Of a DNA stretch of 64,000 nt, positions 61,708 to 64,000 are shown piece after piece. Within the stretch, counting starts at the first letter, position 1; the number at the start of each line of letters is the position of its first letter. A program made the translations under genes and the position numbers. The stretch is taken from the NCBI GenBank assembly GCA_037157565.1, contig JAZHRO010000012.1, forward strand, positions 7,032,501 through 7,096,500. Direction: 5' to 3'. The notes below the pieces were generated by a model. The model made no database searches and was not told the origin of the DNA. It worked only from the letters and a program-made list of their open reading frames with translations. The DNA is from Thalassia testudinum. Lineage: Eukaryota; Streptophyta; Magnoliopsida; Alismatales; Hydrocharitaceae.

Positions 61708-61977
61708 ATCTCTCCCTTTTTGGTGTTGACAAAATTATCTTGCAAATAAATTATTATAGGAAAAAATAATTTTTAGCAATGTTATATGAAGGAAAATTAT
61801 TTAATTTTAATCCTCCCCCTCAATATATGCTCCCCCTAAAAATATTATTATTTTCTCTTTATTCTTCTCCCCCATTTGGTCAATAACAAAAAGAATTGAA
61901 GGGGTAAATAGAGTATCATACCATAATGTTTTCAAAGTAGGATCTAAAGATAGGATGGCTATGCGCACAAACACTCA
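61708..61977 (-). mobile_element. 3' internal end of a SIRE-like copia element
   Basis: It contains the polypurine tract at 61708-61721 and further G-rich blocks on the minus strand (TTTTTAGGGGGAGC, GAGGGGGAGG, ATGGGGGAGAAG). SIRE-type elements show such blocks before the 3' LTR. It matches 63308-63530 up to about 61930. Confidence 0.55.
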
Positions 61978-63307
61978 TGCATAATATTAGTAATAAAAAG
62001 AAAGATTTGCACAATCAATTCAAATCACAAAGAACACAAAATGTATAATGGTTTCTCACTCACTTTGGTACTCCACTACCTAAGCCTCCCAGCTTAGGGT
62101 TTTTAACCCGATTCCCTCAACCTCGAGGAAATCAATCTACTAATCCGAGGTAATTAACGGGTTACCTCAACCCAAATACACCAGCGGGTTTGTTACAACC
62201 CAATGAGCAGCAAGCTCAAATACAAAAGAAGTACAGGTGTAAGAAAGACAAATCTTACAACTAAGTTCCTAAGCCTCTCAACAATATATAGAATAATATT
62301 ACCGATTTGAGAGCCTAGTGAAGATGTGAATGCCTTGAGAATGCGTGAACAAAACACGTTGATGTGTTTGCTAAACCCGTAGCGAGATTGAAAAGCATCA
62401 AACTATTTCTTCCTCTTTGATATGGTGGAATGTGTGAAATGTACCTTTAGGATTATTTTCTTATCTTTCTTGTATCTCTAGTGTGCAAACAAAGAGTCCT
62501 GGGATCATTTTATAGAGTTTAAAACCTAGGATACTCATCTATTAGACGTTGGGATTTAATTCCCAACGTTCATAAGGTTAGAATGAATACTCCAGCTGTT
62601 ATGTTTTACGCCAACTGCTAGATGGGACCAATACTAAAGTACCTGTACCGGTACTAGCAGCTCATTGGCACCAGTACATGAGTCCTGGTACCGGTACTCA
62701 TCATGGGTACCGATACTTGTAACTCTCAGGTTTGAAATTACTTAGACACAATAACCTACCTGTACCAGTACTCATCATAAGTACCGATACTTGTAAGGTT
62801 CAGGCCAGAATTAAGGCTTCAACCTGTGGCCAACATGTACCGGTACTCATGGTTGGTACCGGTACTTGTTCACAGTCTGAGACAAATTCTCAAACCTGTG
62901 CCTTGCAAATACCAGTACTGATGAACAGTACCAGTACTTGCTTATAAATACCTGTTTTAAGTGTTTTAATCCATTATGTACTTTGAAAATATTCACAATA
63001 TAAATCCTAATTTATCTCTAATTAATTTTACGATCTAAGTTATGATTCTTTGTTAAGAGGCATATACAATCTATAAATATAAAATCTGAACTCGAAAAAC
63101 TAAAGGTCGAAGATGATCTTCTCCTCCTCAACTCATCATTGTCACCTTGCCTCCTCCTTGTCATCATCATCTCTTTCTCATCATCATGCCTCCATCACTT
63201 CCCGTTTGCCTTGATCTTCACCTAAATCTAAAAAGAACTCAATTGCAAACATTAATCCATAATAATTTCGTTAACACCAAAACAAGATGTGGAACAAGGT
63301 TTCAACA
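61978..63307 (-). mobile_element. SIRE-like copia LTR, second copy
   Basis: On the minus strand it starts TGTTGAAACCTTG at 63307, just after the polypurine tract at 63308. A TATA box (TATAAAAT, plus-strand 62507-62514) is in minus orientation. The CCTAAGC...GGTAGTGG block near 62090 matches the 3' parts of the other SIRE-like LTRs. The 3' end near 61978 is an estimate. As a 3' LTR following its own internal end, it appears to have inserted into the first copy. Confidence 0.55.
62637..62945. repeat. Array of GTACCGGTAC palindromes in U3
   Basis: About ten GTACCGGTAC-type decamers (perfect or as GTACCAGTAC/GTACCGATAC) occur in 300 bases. They form pairs separated by about 6-8 bases, with TCAT after the first and TTG after the second. 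They lie just upstream of the minus-strand TATA box. The intervening DNA is not repeated. Confidence 0.88.
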
Positions 63308-64000
63308 ATCTCCCCCTTTTTGGTGTTGACAAAACTATCTTGCAAATAGATAATTATAACAAAAAATAATAATTTTTAACGATGTTATATAAAGGAAAAA
63401 CTTTTGCTTTAATCCTCCCCATCAATAAATGCTCCCCCTAAAAATATTACTATTTGCTCTTTATTCTTCTCTCCCTTTTTGTCAACCATCAAAAAATGAA
63501 AGGGTAAAGAATATTATACCATAACATTTACCAATAGTAGAATGATGAATGTGGGTACCAAGCTCCATTAGGCCATCGTTCTTGGTCTTCATTCAGCCTA
63601 TAGAATGGTTGAAGTGTCCCGTTGTGTGCCTTGAACACCCACTGAACTCTTTGATCTATTCTTGCAAAACAATGTAAAATATCTTTTCTAGGTATCCATT
63701 TTCTTGTGGGTCCTTTCAGGTTAGCACCTTTCAAACCTTGAGATTTATAGACCTCTCTTGTGTTAGATCTATAATTCTTGGGATTTTTGACCTTTTGGTA
63801 CATCCATGCATGCCTAGGTGCATGTAATTCATTTTGTGTACTCTTTTTACTCTAAAATTTTGATTTTAGTGCATCACAAAATTCAGTATTTAACCTAGTT
63901 GTTGTTTTAAGATTATTTAAAGTTCCCTCAAAATGCTCATAAATATCTTCTAGCTCTACTATTTTTGCATGCAACTGAATATTAGTCTCTTTTGACGTTT
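63308..64000 (-). mobile_element. Internal part of a SIRE-like copia element
   Basis: It starts with the polypurine tract AAAAAGGGGGAGAT (minus strand, 63308-63321). A short frame at 63803-63528 contains KGANLKGPTRKWIPRKDI, resembling the NPKGPKxxWVPK linker between gag and integrase of SIRE-type copia proteins. Most of gag-pol is therefore missing between this linker and the LTR. The element continues outside the window. Confidence 0.5.

Overview
The window is nuclear DNA from a flowering plant. The evidence is intron-containing genes with plant-type splice sites, a plant-specific AP2/ERF transcription factor, and dense plant retrotransposon lineages (Athila-type Ty3/gypsy, SIRE-like Ty1/copia, L1-type LINEs). 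The GC-rich 5' part and AT-rich 3' part of the ERF gene would fit a monocot, but that is a weak guess. All coordinates were read by eye; boundaries given as approximate are uncertain by tens of bases or more.

Only two genes look intact. The first is a four-exon group VI ubiquitin-conjugating enzyme E2 of 148 residues (4964-9021, +), whose third intron uses a GC donor. The second is a single-exon 232-residue ERF protein with a cytokinin-response-factor-like N-terminal motif (46469-47167, +). A third gene, a FolD-type methylenetetrahydrofolate dehydrogenase/cyclohydrolase on the minus strand (35616-36955), survives only as damaged exons. No functional RNA gene was found.

Layout: 1-4.4 kb is the 3' end and long terminal repeat (LTR) of an Athila-like element. 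4.4-9.4 kb is the E2 gene. 9.4-13.6 kb is gene-free, with an LTR-like stretch and an array of short palindromes. 13.9-26.7 kb is one degenerate LINE whose reverse transcriptase is cut in two by about 10 kb of nested repeats, including a three-copy ~480-bp tandem repeat. 26.7-33.3 kb is LTR and gag debris. 33.3-38.1 kb holds the FolD remnant and low-complexity DNA. 38140-43810 is an unusual Ty3/gypsy derivative flanked by a perfect 5-bp duplication, with a ~1.9 kb near-identical inverted repeat where one LTR should be. 44-46 kb has a possible CACTA end and a LINE 3' end, then the ERF gene. 48767-60854 is a complete Athila insertion (two ~1.4 kb LTRs, perfect 5-bp duplication, tRNA-Asp primer site) that has lost its reverse transcriptase core and carries a 1.73 kb solo copia LTR inside gag. 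60.9-64 kb is two SIRE-like copia ends in the same orientation.

The most interesting material is non-coding: the self-complementary LTR element; the habit of several unrelated LTRs in this window of carrying arrays of a short palindrome, different in each family, upstream of the promoter; and a tRNA-like module with a perfect B box inside the Athila LTR.
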